A stretch of 64,000 nt of DNA from Artemisia argyi (Eukaryota; Streptophyta; Magnoliopsida; Asterales; Asteraceae): the NCBI GenBank assembly GCA_030686995.1, contig CM060681.1, positions 167,404,333 through 167,468,332 of the forward strand, written 5' to 3'. The notes beneath the pieces were generated by a model, which worked only from the letters and a program-made list of their open reading frames with translations, was not told the origin of the DNA and searched no databases. Positions 24,401 to 36,811 of this stretch are shown one piece after another; the first letter of the stretch is position 1; each line of letters starts with the position of its first letter. The translations under genes and the position numbers were made by a program.

Positions 24401-27112
24401 TCTTGAGCTATGAGCGATCCCCATTCATAAGTTATGAGCTGCCTGAGTCCAAATGTCAAAGGACGATCTGTACGACCTGCATTTGAAAACAGACGAAAGA
24501 AGAGAATTTGGAGTGCCAGATCCCCAATTTAGGTTGGGTTCCAGTTGGTTAGTGCAAACAAATTCTGGAGCAACTGAGGCCTTAGGTACATTCGTTTCAA
24601 TGGTGGAAATTTCACTAGTCGATGCAATAGGCCTAGTTAAAGGACATTAGGCCTCTAAAGGGAAAGTCCTACCAGTTGGCTTCCATTTCTTAATAGGCAC
24701 TACTTTAGAGTTAGTCATCCTAGTTAAAGGGCACTGCTCTCCTAAAGTGAATTTCCTTCTAGTGGGCTTCCATTGATAACCAACATTGGTAAACAGTTTT
24801 CCTGTTGCTTTCCAAATTTGTTTAGCTCTCCAAACTTCTTAACTGGGGGTTTGTTAAATGACTTCAGAAATTTCTCAACACATTTATCATGATTACTCGA
24901 ATTAAACATTCATTACATGTTTTGCAAAGTGAATTAGGGTTTGAATTATGATCCTTTTTGCTCAACTCAGACTTATAGTTCCGCATGTGGTCTTCTACTT
25001 TCTTTTTAGGAACACTTTTAGCTAGAGAAGTCCTTTAATTCTTCATATTTCTCCTAGGTTTTGACTTGCTAGTTTTAGTGTCACTATTAACTCATGTAGA
25101 AGGAGTGATGGGAACCTTAGTCTTTTTCACTTCCAGTTGCTGAACATGTTTTGATGTGTTGGGATCTGAAGTTTCCAAGGGTGCCTCAAAGGTTACATGT
25201 TGTTCTTAATTATTGAGGATGATGCAGTGAGCCTATCTTGCTTGTTGTCAATCTTAGGACATGTGCCAATGGCATATTCTAAGAGTTCCAGAGATTGTTT
25301 AGTGATGAAGCAGGCTTCAAGAATAACACTATCCTGTGGTTTCACTATCCTATCCTCTTCTACAGTCTCACGAAGCATGTCAAGGCTATCCTTAAGGTGC
25401 GAGAGATAAGCATAGTGAGATGACCTATTGTTCCTAAGAGGAAGCAGAATATTCACAGCATCAATTGCATACTTCTTACAAGCAGAAACCTTTTGAACAA
25501 CATTATCACAAGTGATGATTGACATTTTCCCTTTCACCAGAGTCTTTAGATTCTCAATCTCTTTAAGCAAAGAAGTTATCTTTTCATTGTTTATATCACG
25601 TGTGATCTTAATTGAATCATATAACTCTTTGTAATGTTGTTTAACTTTCGAATTTTCAGCACGAAATTAATCATTTTCATGTTGCAATTTATTGATGGTA
25701 TCTTGAAATTGAAAATTCTGAGAATCTATAGACTATGGTTTTTGGGTGCCAATCACGTCACTCTTGTTTGACTTCAATTGGGCAATTTGAACCCTCAGTT
25801 TCCGAATCGTGTTAGTGTGAGCTTGAATCTTTTCATCACGTTTGGCTATTTCAAAATATGCATCAAATTCAAGAGCATCCGAAGATGTCTTGGCATTTGA
25901 GATTTTAATTCTTTCTTCTAAATGTTGACACTTTAATTGCAAATTAAGATTATCAACCTCTAGTTTTGACAAATGCCTGACCATGTTATCATGGTCATCA
26001 TTTTGAATTTTCTCACGCAATTTTAAATTCTCCCCCTCAAGCTCAACAACACGATTCTGGAAAACATTCAGTGTAACCAACATCTCATGAAATTGACAAG
26101 CAGATAATGCAGAATCAGTAGTAGTATAAAATACATCCTGTGCAGTACATTTAGTAATCAAATTCTCATTCATGATGAGAATATTTTTTCTCTCAATTTC
26201 ACTGCATTTAAGATCAATTTCCAGTTGTTTTCCCTCATTTTCCACTTCTTTAAACACCTTTTTCATATCATCAACATCTTTATTTAGGTTTTTTGAAGAC
26301 CCTCAAAATGTTCTTTGAGAAATTTAAAGAATGGCATGACCTCTGTTAAGTAACACCGTTTCGTTTGTTCAAAACCCCTTTCCCCTTCAGTAATCCCCGT
26401 GAATGTTATTCTCTTTTTACATGTTTTCTCAAAATCAGTGAATAGTTGACAGAGAACATATAATCCAATTAGGGTGTTACAATGCATGGGGAGAGTTAAA
26501 GGAATAAGATGCATGGGTGTATGTTGAGGATATAACGTGGGATTAGCTATCTTAAAAACTGTACGAGTGTTGTCCTCAAGTCTTTCAGCTTTCATTTTTT
26601 CTAAGTCAAAATTCCAGAATATTTGCTCTAGGGTGAACTTCTTTTGAGGCACAAAGGTTAATCTATTGTCTTCAGAGTAGTCATAACTGTACGGGATTTT
26701 ATTAGCTATGCACACGGGATCCTTTAATTTCTGAGCTAATATTTCTCTAGTTCTATCTTCTATCTCATTGGTCTCATCATCGGATCTTACATCAGGAGGG
26801 GCATAATTAGGTTCAAGCATAATGTTTGCATCATATAATGCAAGCTGAGCACCTATACCACTTCTAAGGAAATTTGTCTTAGGTTTATCTATGTCCTTTT
26901 CACTATGTTCATCACTTAACTTCCTATGTTTTTGTATCATTTGAGCAGTTTGAATGGTTTGGCCTTGCGTGTACAATTTGTCTTCGAGTTTATTCTTTAA
27001 CGTTTTAAGGCAAGAAAAGTCATTTAAGAGTTTTGTTTCCTTTTTCTGAAAATCCAGTTTTTGTGTAATCATACTTTTCTGTATCTCCTGTTTTTGTTCA
27101 CCACAATCAATG
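24401..27112 (-). pseudogene. gag-derived coiled-coil region of copia 1 (N-terminus missing)
   Basis: Long open stretches (26284-27110, 25733-26266, 25193-25570) are homologous to the central gag-related part of copia 2, sharing KKETKLLNDF, YTQGQTIQTAQMIQKH, FEKTCKKRIT-x-TGITEGERGF, CYLTEV-x-PFFK and ELLEYAIGTCPKI. Heptad-rich segments (LEDKLYTQ; VELEGENLKLREKIQNDDHDNMV) predict coiled coils. The capsid and zinc-knuckle part and the 5' LTR are absent: at about 27112 homology stops and plus-strand Sirevirus-like sequence begins. Function beyond a Gag-associated role is not known to me. Confidence 0.75.
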
Positions 27113-27643
27113 ATGTTGTCTCCAACCAACCAACAACTAAACATCAACCTCACCCAAATGAAACCTCACTCTTACCTCCACATGACAACCTCACTATTTC
27201 ACTTACCAACAAAATTCCACATCTATCTCACTCAAATTCTTCCAAATGACCCTTTTGAGGAACATACTCAATCCCAAAACAACATCCATCACTCTCATCA
27301 AAACGTGAATCCTATGTTACATGTTCAAGCCTCAATCCCTAGTCACAATCCAACTCCACCATCATCACCTTCCTCCGAACATAAAAAGTTCGTTGAGGAG
27401 CTCAAAGAAGCTCATGAGCTTAGTGCTCTTCTTGCCTTACACCTTGCTCAACGCAATTTGGATCAACAACCTTCATCCACTAACTCTTCACCATCAAACA
27501 ACTTGGTCCAACTTGAGAATCATGTTAACAATTGTCCTTGTTGCATTTTTCTCCAAAAACAAACCATTGCACTCAATGAACACTTCACTTGGATTGAGTA
27601 TCTCCTCACAAGGTCTTCTCCACCGCCATCACAAACACAATAA
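27113..27643 (+). pseudogene. unrecognised open frame upstream of Sirevirus-like 3' LTR
   Basis: An open plus-strand frame of about 175 codons, rich in Asn, Pro, Ser and His, contains EEHTQSQNN, PSSEHKKFVEELKEAHEL and a cysteine cluster NNCPCC, and ends SSPPPSQTQ. A second frame (VSNQPTTKHQPHPNE) reads sensibly for the first 40 codons, so a frameshift near 27245 is likely. It lies where Sireviruses may carry a third, env-like frame, but I recognise no family and see no membrane segment. The 5' part is lost at the junction with copia 1. Confidence 0.4.
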
Positions 27644-28174
27644 TCCAACCCTTCTGCTCCAAACTCTCCACCACCAAACTCTCCAAACAACATTCCCACA
27701 AAAATCTACCTCCACTAAATCCATCCACCATGCTTCCCATCTCCAAGCAAGTTCTAGAGACCTCAAGTTGGCAACCTAGTATTATCTATTGTAGTTTGCT
27801 AAGAAAAGCATACATGTATGCTTATGTACCAATGATTATGTTTTCAACATAATCTATTTTAATAACTAATGAATGCTTGTTGAGATTTATTTCTTTTATG
27901 CACTTTTATTAGTTCTCTTGTTATATATTTATTTCATGCATCATATATTGTGTGTGTGCTCTAAATATTTTTGCAAGCATTCCATATCTCGATTTGTCTT
28001 ATAACCATAAAACGAGGGGGAGTACACGTCAAGGGGGAGCTCATACAACATCGGGATAACCTTTTTGATACTAACAAAAGGGGGAGAAATGATATAAACT
28101 CACTAAATACTTGTATACATATTAATTTTTGACTTAATGAGTTTAGATTTTGTAATCATCAAAAAGGGGGAGGT
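27644..28174 (+). other. 3' noncoding region with four polypurine tracts
   Basis: GAGGGGGAG (28014-28022), AAGGGGGAG (28031-28039), AAAAGGGGGAGA (28076-28087) and AAAAAGGGGGAGGT (28161-28174) occur within 160 bp; the last abuts the LTR. Multiplied polypurine tracts next to the 3' LTR are a reported Sirevirus feature. Confidence 0.75.
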
Positions 28175-29571
28175 TGTTGATATAAATAATGCATAAAAAT
28201 GTTATTAATATTTCTCGATATCCATACGTTTTGACGATCACAAAATGTTAAATCATTAAACGTAAAATCATTACGTAAACAAGTATTTAGTGACAAAATA
28301 TCATTTCATCCAACTAGATCACTTAAGGTATGAATAAACAATTACCTAATACAATTTATGATCAAAGGAAGGTTTATTTAATCATTACAAAGTTTATAAA
28401 ATGATATAAACATTTTATATATTTAGAAAAACACTTTTGGTAATTAAAGGAAAATGTTTAATTCATAATAAATATATGAATTCAAAATTTTAACCAAAAT
28501 CAGTTAAATTTCCACCAAATAAACTTTCCCCAGAAACGACAAATGGGCGGCCCTCTTAATTTTAAGGGGGCCGGCCGCTCCTGTTGTCAGATTTGTTTGC
28601 CTATAAATACAGGTTCAATCATGCATTTTTTCCTCACCTTTTACACTAAAACTTTCTGTCCAAATCCTTTCAAAACATCCTTCTAAATCCTTTGATCATA
28701 AGATTATAAGTTCTTGTTTTAAGTGATTCAATCCCTCACCATTCAAAGTGCAAGAGAAGAATACTCCTTCAACATCTTGTTAAGTAGTATTGTAGAGATG
28801 TGAGTATAGTTTGTAGTTGTGTAAATTATTTGTAAAGGTGTAGAAGTTTTGCAATAGGTAGATTTAGGTGTGAAGAGAAGTAGATATTAGAAGTAGTGAA
28901 AAAGAAGTTGTGTTGTGAAGAAGAAGTAGTGAAGTTGTGAGAAGTTGTGTAGTAGTAGTGGTGTGTATAAGTTGTGAAGAAGTTGTGTAGTGACTAGTGG
29001 TGTGAGATTGGTTCTAGCTATGATTAGGACTCGACATCTAGCTTAGTGTCGTTAATTGGTGTAAGAAAAAGTTGTGTAAGGTTTTCTCCACCATAAGGGA
29101 GCTTGTTGACATAGTGAAGAAAACTCTCGAGTTAGGTGCTCGGGGAGTGGAGTAGGGCGAAGAGGAGCTTCGTAGCCGAACCACTATAAATCCTTTGTCT
29201 TGTGGTGCGATCTTTCCATATCTATCTCTTTACTTACTTATCTATATTGTTGTTACTTTCTTTTGTAGATATTAGTATACGTAAGTATTAAATATTGATC
29301 TCACATAAAACTAGAATCGAAGATTTTGCAAACAAAGTTTTTATAAATTTAAAAACGACGTAAAACTATTCAACCTCCCTTCTAGTTTTTTACATAAAGT
29401 TTATATGATTGATCTTTTTGATGAATTATATTTGTGCGTTGATAACCTCTGTGTTTAGTTGAGTCTTCTGGGCTACCATACCTATTCCTCGCCTACTTAT
29501 CTAGTGTCTAGAAGGTAGGATAAACATAAGTAATCACTAAGAGTTTACTCGCCGATATATAGGATCCAACA
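28175..29571 (+). mobile_element. 3' LTR of a Sirevirus-like copia element (1.4 kb)
   Basis: Begins TGTTG directly after a polypurine tract and ends at CAACA (29567-29571), giving complementary ends. TATA box TATAAATA at 28602-28609 with a GC-rich inverted repeat (28547-28578) upstream. The right end is tentative because no second LTR exists in the window. Most of the element to the left is lost. Confidence 0.65.
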
Positions 29572-29986
29572 AGACAGATTAGATTACGATACTCATCATA
29601 TAAAACTAGCAATATAACAAGTGACATGTTACTTAATTATAAGGACATGTATTCTTACATGTTTCTATTATCTATCTCTGCACGTGATTGCTATTTGCTG
29701 ATTTGTTCTCATTAGTTTTACTTTTTATTATTTAATAAATCTTTGTTAGTCTCTCAGGCTAAACCCCTTTTTATTAAATTAGGATTGTAAAAGTAACTTA
29801 GATATTAAAATACTGATCAAATCAACTAGATATTATGTTCCATTCTTAGTGTTCGACACTATACTTACCACTATATGCATATTGATCGGGTATACTGCTC
29901 GTTAAGTGTGTGTGTTAGTAATAAGTCGGCTAAATATAAATGTAAAACTTGAATTAGGCTAATCACTACTCTATACTACACTGACA
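29572..29986. other. unassigned AT-rich sequence
   Basis: Lies between the Sirevirus-like LTR and the truncated LTR of element C. It looks like repeat-derived DNA but matches nothing else in the window, and no coding frame is seen. Confidence 0.3.
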
Positions 29987-31559
29987 CAAATTGTATTTTA
30001 TTTAAAATTAAGGGCTTGTTTTGTAAGTTATGGAAAGATGATGGTGCTTAGTATATATATTAATTTGAGAGATAAAATGTGTAATTTTTGATAATTAAGG
30101 GTTAAAGGTGCTAATATGAATTTAATATGGATATATTTGTAATTTAATTATTAATAAGGACCTATTTGTAATTAATGTAAATTAAGGGTGTAACTTGTAA
30201 CATTTGTAAACTTAAAGGATTGAATAGTAAATATTGTTAACTTATGGATTTTTGTATAAAATATGAAAAAAATGTAATATTTACACTTTAGACCCTGAAC
30301 TTTGGAATAATTATATATTAAACCCTAAACTCTTGAAAGTTAACATGTTTTATCCTAAACTATAATTATTTGGGATAATGAAACCCTAATTCCATTATAA
30401 TGATTTACCTAAAGCTTAAACCTAATTTAATGTGTAATCATTCTAACTATAGAAACTTACTAAATTGGGAAAACTGCTAAATATGGAAAATTACTAAAAA
30501 TGGAAAGCTAACTAAATGGAGTAATCTAATTTAAGATAAAGTTATTAGTAATAAAATGATTATAATTCAGGTAGATATATTGAAGAAGAAGTGAACTCTT
30601 CCCTTCTGTGAATCTTTCCTTTGATCTCATTGCTTTGCTAAGGTATGGATATTCTGACCTTACTCTTAAGGCTTCCTTTGTGATTACCACCTGTGATCTG
30701 AACCTTTCACATGAACCCTCTGATTTGAAACTTTCTATTTTGAAACCTTCTGTTTGAACCTTTGACATGAAAACTTTACTATCTGAACTTTCTGATATGA
30801 CAATTATATTTTGAACCTTTATTATGAACCTTTTGTTACCTGAGCTTCACTAGGCATGGGGGTTCCATGTCCGTGTCAGGGATGCACCTCTGACATGACT
30901 CTAGGGGTAGTAGAATGATGTTCTGCCATGTCCCATTTCTGTTATATTATGTGCACACTTTATGATATGATTTATTATGGCCGATCTGATTACTGTGGGG
31001 GTGTATGGATGCATCCTAGACCTGTTTCTGTAAAGTTATGATATGATATTTGTCTGGTGAATGTGGATGTGTGTGCAATACACGTCCTTCACAATTCTGG
31101 GAGCTAGCTACTCTATTTATGTTGCCTTATATGTGATTATGATATGATTATGATATATTATCTGTTTCTGAGCTCATGGTATATTCTGACTCTGTTTATA
31201 CAAGTGATTGTATAAATTCCTTACCTAGACTATACATTACATTTACCAAATATTCATTATGCCTAATTATGATTTTCCATACTTTGTACCTCAGCATTTC
31301 TATTTTAGTTTATTTTGTAATATATCCCTTCACTGGGTTTTTTAAGCTCAGCCGCATTTCTTTTCACCGCGGCAGGTATTCAAGATAGTTGTTGGGATAG
31401 CTTTCTGGGATTGAGAGTAGAGCTAAGTGAAGATTTGACCATAGTGATCTTAGACTAAAGTTAATTATGTAAGACATCCGCTTTTGTTTATTTATGAATG
31501 CTGTGATGCGAAACCATATTATTGTGACATCTTTACCCTTGTTAGGTTGGGGTGTTACA
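29987..31559 (+). mobile_element. 5' LTR of element C, left part missing
   Basis: Matches the right LTR of element C from 35205 on (skipping the nested solo LTR) to the common end GGGTGTTACA. The first ~1.4 kb of the LTR (present at 33809-35204) is absent, so the element has lost its left end. Two near-identical 70-codon frames in both copies are LTR sequence only. The (TA)n at 30053-30061 is much shorter than its partner at 35273-35315. Confidence 0.85.
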
Positions 31560-31564
31560 ATTTA

Positions 31565-31578
31565 TGGTATTAGAGACA
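31565..31578 (+). promoter_or_regulatory. decayed primer-binding site of element C
   Basis: TGGTATTAGAGACA, close to the initiator-tRNA type TGGTATCAGAGC, five bases after the LTR. One C-to-T change and a shifted end show decay. Confidence 0.7.
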
Positions 31579-31706
31579 GGTTTAGACCCTTTGAGCTTAG
31601 GCTATGACCTGTGAGGATTGGGTATACATTAGGTTTCCTTCTGCATACTTTCCCTTCCGTACTCTGTCCTTATTTCATTTTGGAAATCGTTTTGATGATC
31701 GTTCAG

Positions 31707-32849
31707 ATGGAGAATGTGCATAGGAATGGTGCTGGTGGAGATGTCCCTAACTTTGATGCTATGATAGCTGCTTCTTTAGCCAATGTTATTCCGAATCTCT
31801 CTACTGAATTGAGAGCCCAAATCAATAATGACATCAGGAATGGTGCTGGGTTATCAGGGGGTGGCGGCGGTGCTCCACCTATTGAGATACATATTTGGAT
31901 TGAGAGGTTCAACAAGCTGAAACGACTTGCTTTTTGATTTGCTGCTATTCCTACTGACACAGAAGATTAGATTACTCATATGGAGAAGCTGTTCCAAGTT
32001 TTGAGCTGTGCTGATAACTTCAAGACTCGTTTAGCTGCATTCAAGTTGGAAGGAGATGCTCTGAGCTGGTGGAAGGCTTATCTTCAAACTCAAGTAGGAG
32101 GAGAAGCTTTTGCTAATACGTGTACTTGGGCTACTTTCCATGAGACTTTCTATAATCGTTATTTCCCTGTTTCTGAGCAGCAGAGGTATGAAAGAGAATA
32201 TGGGTCTATCTATCAGTTGGAAAAGGAGAATTCTGTGGAGTATATGCAGAGATTTATGAGATTGGTTAGTTTTGTGGGATCTTTTGCTGGTGATGCTTAG
32301 AGACAAGCTAGGCATTTCAAGTGGGGTTTGAAGAGATGGGTTGTAAATTGGATTGTCAACAATGAGTATACTGATGTTGCACAGGTTTGTGCTGCAGCTC
32401 GTAACATTGAGTTGCTGAACGAGAGTGGCAGTTCGAATAAGAGAAACAGAGGGCGAGATGATAAGGGTCATGATCAGAAGGGTCAGACTGACAGGATACA
32501 AGAGTCAAGAGGACAAGATCAGAGGGCTAGTGATAGGCAAAGAAATGACCGACAAGGCTACTATTTCAACAACCAAAGAGTATGGAGGGATGGAGAACAA
32601 GGTCAACGAATTAATCGGGATACTAGATCTAGGGATCAAGAGTAGAAGCAGGATCAGGAGAGGATGTCTAAATGTGCTACGTGTGGGAAGTACCAGAGGG
32701 GAGTGTGCAATAGACTTACAAATGCTTGCTTTTTATGCGGCTTAATGGATCATAAGATTAAGGATTGTCCTAAGTATCAGGTCAATAACTACAACAAGAA
32801 GGCAAGGGAGGATAAGCAAAATCAATCAGAAGATCGTGCAACCAAGTAG
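31707..32849 (+). pseudogene. gag of chromovirus element C with four in-frame stops
   Basis: One frame runs from MENVHRNGAGG to RATK, about 380 codons, interrupted only by stops after KRLAF, TDTED, FAGDA and SRDQE and by no frameshift. The capsid part shows the Ty3/gypsy retrotrans_gag pattern: KTRLAAFKLEGDALSWWKAY, FYNRYFPVSEQQRYEREY, YMQRFMRL. A basic Arg/Gln-rich linker follows. The last segment has C-x2-C and C-x2-C-x4-H-x4-C knuckles (CATCG, CFLCGLMDHKIKDC). Gag packages RNA and forms the particle; this copy cannot make it. Tekay/Del-type is the best guess. No pol follows. Confidence 0.85.
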
Positions 32850-33808
32850 TTTTCTTTATTCCTTTTCATTGAAATGTTAGACTTTGATTTCATTTCCGTT
32901 TTCATGACTTCAATGGTGTGATTGAATCTTTTCGACTATTAAGTTTTCCATTGGAAGTTTTGTTTTATGAGAATTCTGAGTATGTTCGTTAAGATTATGG
33001 TTATGATAATTTTTTTGAATTTTGGAAGTATTGGTGCTCTATTATGATAGATCTGTTAGATTTATGTTGTTTTCGGATACGTTTCATTTTCTGTTTGATT
33101 CCATTGATGATGACTGTTTTGTTGAATCCTGGGAGAGGAGAAGCATTGTGATGCCGCTATTAGGTTGCTTATTCATGACTTGATATAAAATATGGGCACC
33201 ATGAAGTTATATTTATATGATGGAAATATTATGACACCTGGCCAACGTAATAATACTTCCATCATATAACATGCACTCATTGTGAGCATAGGATATTTTG
33301 GGAAGTGTTTGAGAAGCATTAGATTTCTGTTAGCAGGAATATCTGAGGTTAGTGAGATTTATAGGATTCATTCTATGTATGTGTGTTCGGATTTCACCGT
33401 TAGATATTTGGATACGTTCGAATTCTTGTCATATGTTTATTTATCGTTGTTCATCCGTTAAGAAATTTAGAACTCATTATAGAGTTTTCTATCGTTTGAT
33501 TTTCCGTACTCAATCTGTTTTTCTGCTAGTACTTTTGAGAATTACTTTAGTTATCTGCTACATGTACGCATTCGTTGAATTGATATATGATCTGTTCTGA
33601 ATAAGATATGAAGTTATGAAATTTTGATAAGAAAGATCTGTCTGTCTGTTTGAAGTCTGTTGGGAAAGTTTTCTGAATTGAGATTATTTCTGAGATCAAA
33701 AGATTCTGCGTTCGTTTCATCCTCATAAATTCTGAAATTCGATTCGTTTCCGTCTGCTCTGCTTATTCAATTTTAGCGGAAAAAAATTTCTTTTAGAGGG
33801 GAAGAAGT
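32850..33808 (+). other. noncoding interior of element C where pol should be
   Basis: AT-rich with an 82-codon frame (33352-33600) of no recognisable family and no protease, RT or integrase motif. It contains a long hairpin at 33214-33268. It ends in the polypurine tract TTTTAGAGGGGAAGAAG (33791-33807) directly before the 3' LTR. Confidence 0.7.
33214..33268. repeat. 19-bp inverted repeat with 17-bp spacer
   Basis: 33214-33232 pairs with 33250-33268 with one mismatch. The spacer is GACACCTGGCCAACGTA. It stands out from its surroundings and could be a hairpin RNA or a relic of a tiny inverted-repeat element. Confidence 0.75.
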
Positions 33809-34183
33809 TGTAATACCTAAAAATTTAAAACATGCAAAAGGACCAAAATACCCCTAAGTTTAAAAATTTGTATTAATACTTAAATAATACCAAATAAACC
33901 CTAGAAATCTGGAACTTGGCAACATATGATCATAAGAAATTAAGTATGAATAAAACTTCTCACTTTTGTAAAAAATAATTTCTTGAACCTAGAGGTCAAG
34001 GGTTCGATCCTCACTCCCTACAAAAGGTCGGAGGTCCTTTTCTACTTTAAGTAGAACCGGAAGCAACCTCTCTACCTTAGGTAGGGGTATGGTTGTCTGC
34101 ATCTCAACCTCCCCCATACACCGTGGAAGACGGTATTGGGACCCATAACCCGTGGAAGGCGGTATTGGGAGTTACTTTACTTT

Positions 34184-34187
<4 letters not shown>

Positions 34188-34262
<75 letters not shown>
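34188..34262. repeat. (TA)n microsatellite in LTR of element C
   Basis: About 37 TA units followed by a T run. Confidence 0.95.
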
Positions 34263-34270
<8 letters not shown>

Positions 34271-35270
34271 TTTAAATTAAGAAATAAATCACAAATATAT
34301 TAGGGAACTTGTATAATATCTTGAATTGACTTTATCACATAATATTGCAGCTAAGATAAGTATTCTATCACTATATATATGGATCACACGTTTATTTTTT
34401 TTATTTAAGCTTAAACCGACTTTAAAACCAAGTTGAAACCCTTAAAAACCCATACACTCAATACAAAATTTCTGGAGGCTCTCTAGTATTTTTCCTGGAC
34501 GTGTTTTAAGCCATAGAAATTGGGAAAATTCATGGTTGAAGCTGTGGTATCTTGGTTTGATCATTTGGATTTGTTTTGTTCAAATCTAGGGGTTATTTTG
34601 TTTCTACTCAATTCCATGTTCAATCTTCACAAGGGTAATTTTGTATCATCCTTATTATCTCTATAATCCATAATAAACGTGTAAAGTTAATCATGCATAT
34701 TATAGTGATCGTTTGAATTAAAAAAAAAAAATCAAAAACCCTAGAATCGTCCTAAAAATCTAAATCAATTGGAATGATTTTTGGTATGCTTCGAGTTATT
34801 TTATACAGCACTTATACATGTTATACAAGTAAAATAAAATTGGTTTCATGATTATCAATGCCTAGAATCTTGTTTTGGATTATTTTTGTAATCGAATGGG
34901 ATAAATAAAAGAAAAGGAATCGAATGGGGCTAGGGTTAGGGTTTTGATATTTTTCTTGGATGCCATTAATGAATTTAAGGTTGTTTAATGATTGGGAGAA
35001 AATTAGGGTTAGGGTTTGTGGAATTATTTAGAACCGAATATGATTTTTAAAATACAAGGGTGTGTTTTGTAATTAAATAAACTTGAGGGTTATTTTTGTA
35101 GAAGTGTGTAAGGCCAGGGGAAATCGTATAAAATTAGTACAAGGGTGGAAAGTATAAAATTTGTAATTAAAAGGATTAATTTGTAAGTAATATAATAAAA
35201 AGGGTACAAATTGTATTTTATTTAAAATTAAGGGTTTGTTTTGTAAGTTATGGAAAGATGAGGGTGCTTA

Positions 35271-35318
<48 letters not shown>

Positions 35319-35397
35319 TTGAGGGGTAAAATGTGTAATTTTTGATAATTAAGGGTTAAAGGTGCTAATATGAATTTAATATGGATATATTATTAAT

Positions 35398-36811
35398 TGA
35401 TAGCGTAGGGATTGCACCAGGCTTTACCTCTCAAGGGATCTTGAGAAGCTTACAACCCCCACCAGGCAGAGTACCTGATCGTTGTAGTATAGTATAGTGA
35501 CAAGTACCGGGGGATTGATCGTTCAGCTAGGAATAGTGTCGCTAGGATTAGAAAACCTAAATACTAGTTCTAAAGGTGAGGGATGATTATTTTTTTATTT
35601 TTTTATATTTTTTAGAAAGCAAGTAAAAATCTCGGGTTTGAAGGATTTGGGCGGAATTAGTTGCTAGTCAACTAACCCAATACTAAAGATGCAATCAAAA
35701 TAAAATACTAGAAATGAAAATAAACTAAATTAACTAAGGTTGTGAGCAATAAGTGGAGAAATTGTGTTTACTTAGATTTCATTACTCCCTAGATATCTTT
35801 TACACGTTAATTACTTGTTATAGTTGCGTGGATGACGGATTGTATTCCTTAATACCATTCATGGGGTGGCGCACTTAATTCTCCAATCCTATGAGTGCCT
35901 ACTTCACTCCTATGTCGAGCCGGCTAAGAAGCTCCTAACATGGGATCATTAGAATTTACTCATGCATTAAATACAACCAATAAAACCTAGTGCACGTCAG
36001 TTCATGTTTCCTAAGATGTTCAAGCATGTTACCATTTGGAGATCTGCCAGTTTTCTTAAGCCTAACATCGAAATCATTCATCCAATACAACCATAAACAA
36101 GTAATCAACACATAATTAACATCTAGGTTTCATTAGATCTAAGCAAACACAAGATAGATCTAGCCTAGCATGATGAAATTAAGACAAGAACAAGATACAG
36201 ACAACCAACACATAGACATATTGATTGAATTAGAAGAACACTTATCTCAATTACACATGAAAGGATTCAAGGGCTGAAAACCCTTGAAAACCTGTAAAAT
36301 TCGTACTAAGTTCGGCCTTAGGGTTTCTCCAAAACTTCTCCTTTTTTTATGAATGAAAATTAGAAAACTATATATAGGAAATTGAGGCTGACGGCGTCAA
36401 GACCAAATTGGTGACGCCGTCATCTCGCCGCCAAAAGAATTCTCGGACTGCCTTGATCTACTTCTGACGCCTTCACGTTATAACTTTTTCCAGGCCGTCA
36501 CGTATTTTACTCTTGACGCTCTACTTTGTGATGCCTTCGTTTCTGTACTGGGCCGTCATGCAAATTACTCTTGACGCCGTCAGGATTTTACTCTTGACGC
36601 CGTCACCTACTGTTCCCAGCAAGGAAAATTAAGTCTTTCGCGTTTTCTTCACTTTTATGCTCCAAAAACGTCCGAATTGCTTCCTTTTCCAGATTTCTCT
36701 CCCAAAGTACCTAAAATCACAAAAGGAACGATTTAGGGCAATATTTGATCAAATAAATTCAATTCCGGGCTTAAATGACCCCCTAAAAGTGGTTCATTTT
36801 TCGCCTCATCA
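35398..36811 (-). mobile_element. solo LTR, 1414 bp, in the LTR of element C
   Basis: Plus-strand ends are TGATAGCG and CCTCATCA, flanked by the 5-bp duplication TTAAT (35393-35397 and 36812-36816). Comparison with the other LTR of element C at about 30125-30150 confirms the empty site. In minus orientation it has a TATA box (36369-36376) with twelve TGACG/CGTCA motifs in the adjoining U3 (36389-36605). No internal region is present, so it is the product of LTR-LTR recombination. The family is not certain. Confidence 0.9.
36389..36605 (-). promoter_or_regulatory. cluster of TGACG (as-1 type) motifs in solo LTR
   Basis: Twelve TGACG or CGTCA pentamers within 217 bp, several in the palindromic form TGACGCCGTCA, directly upstream of the LTR TATA box. 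TGACG is the core bound by TGA-class bZIP factors. Enhancer function is inferred. Confidence 0.6.

Noticed and set aside
31176..31388. 70-codon frame duplicated at 37847-38059
   Set aside because: LTR pair of element C; no homology to proteins.
34093..34275. 60-codon frame ending in Tyr-Ile repeats
   Set aside because: Translation of the TA microsatellite.
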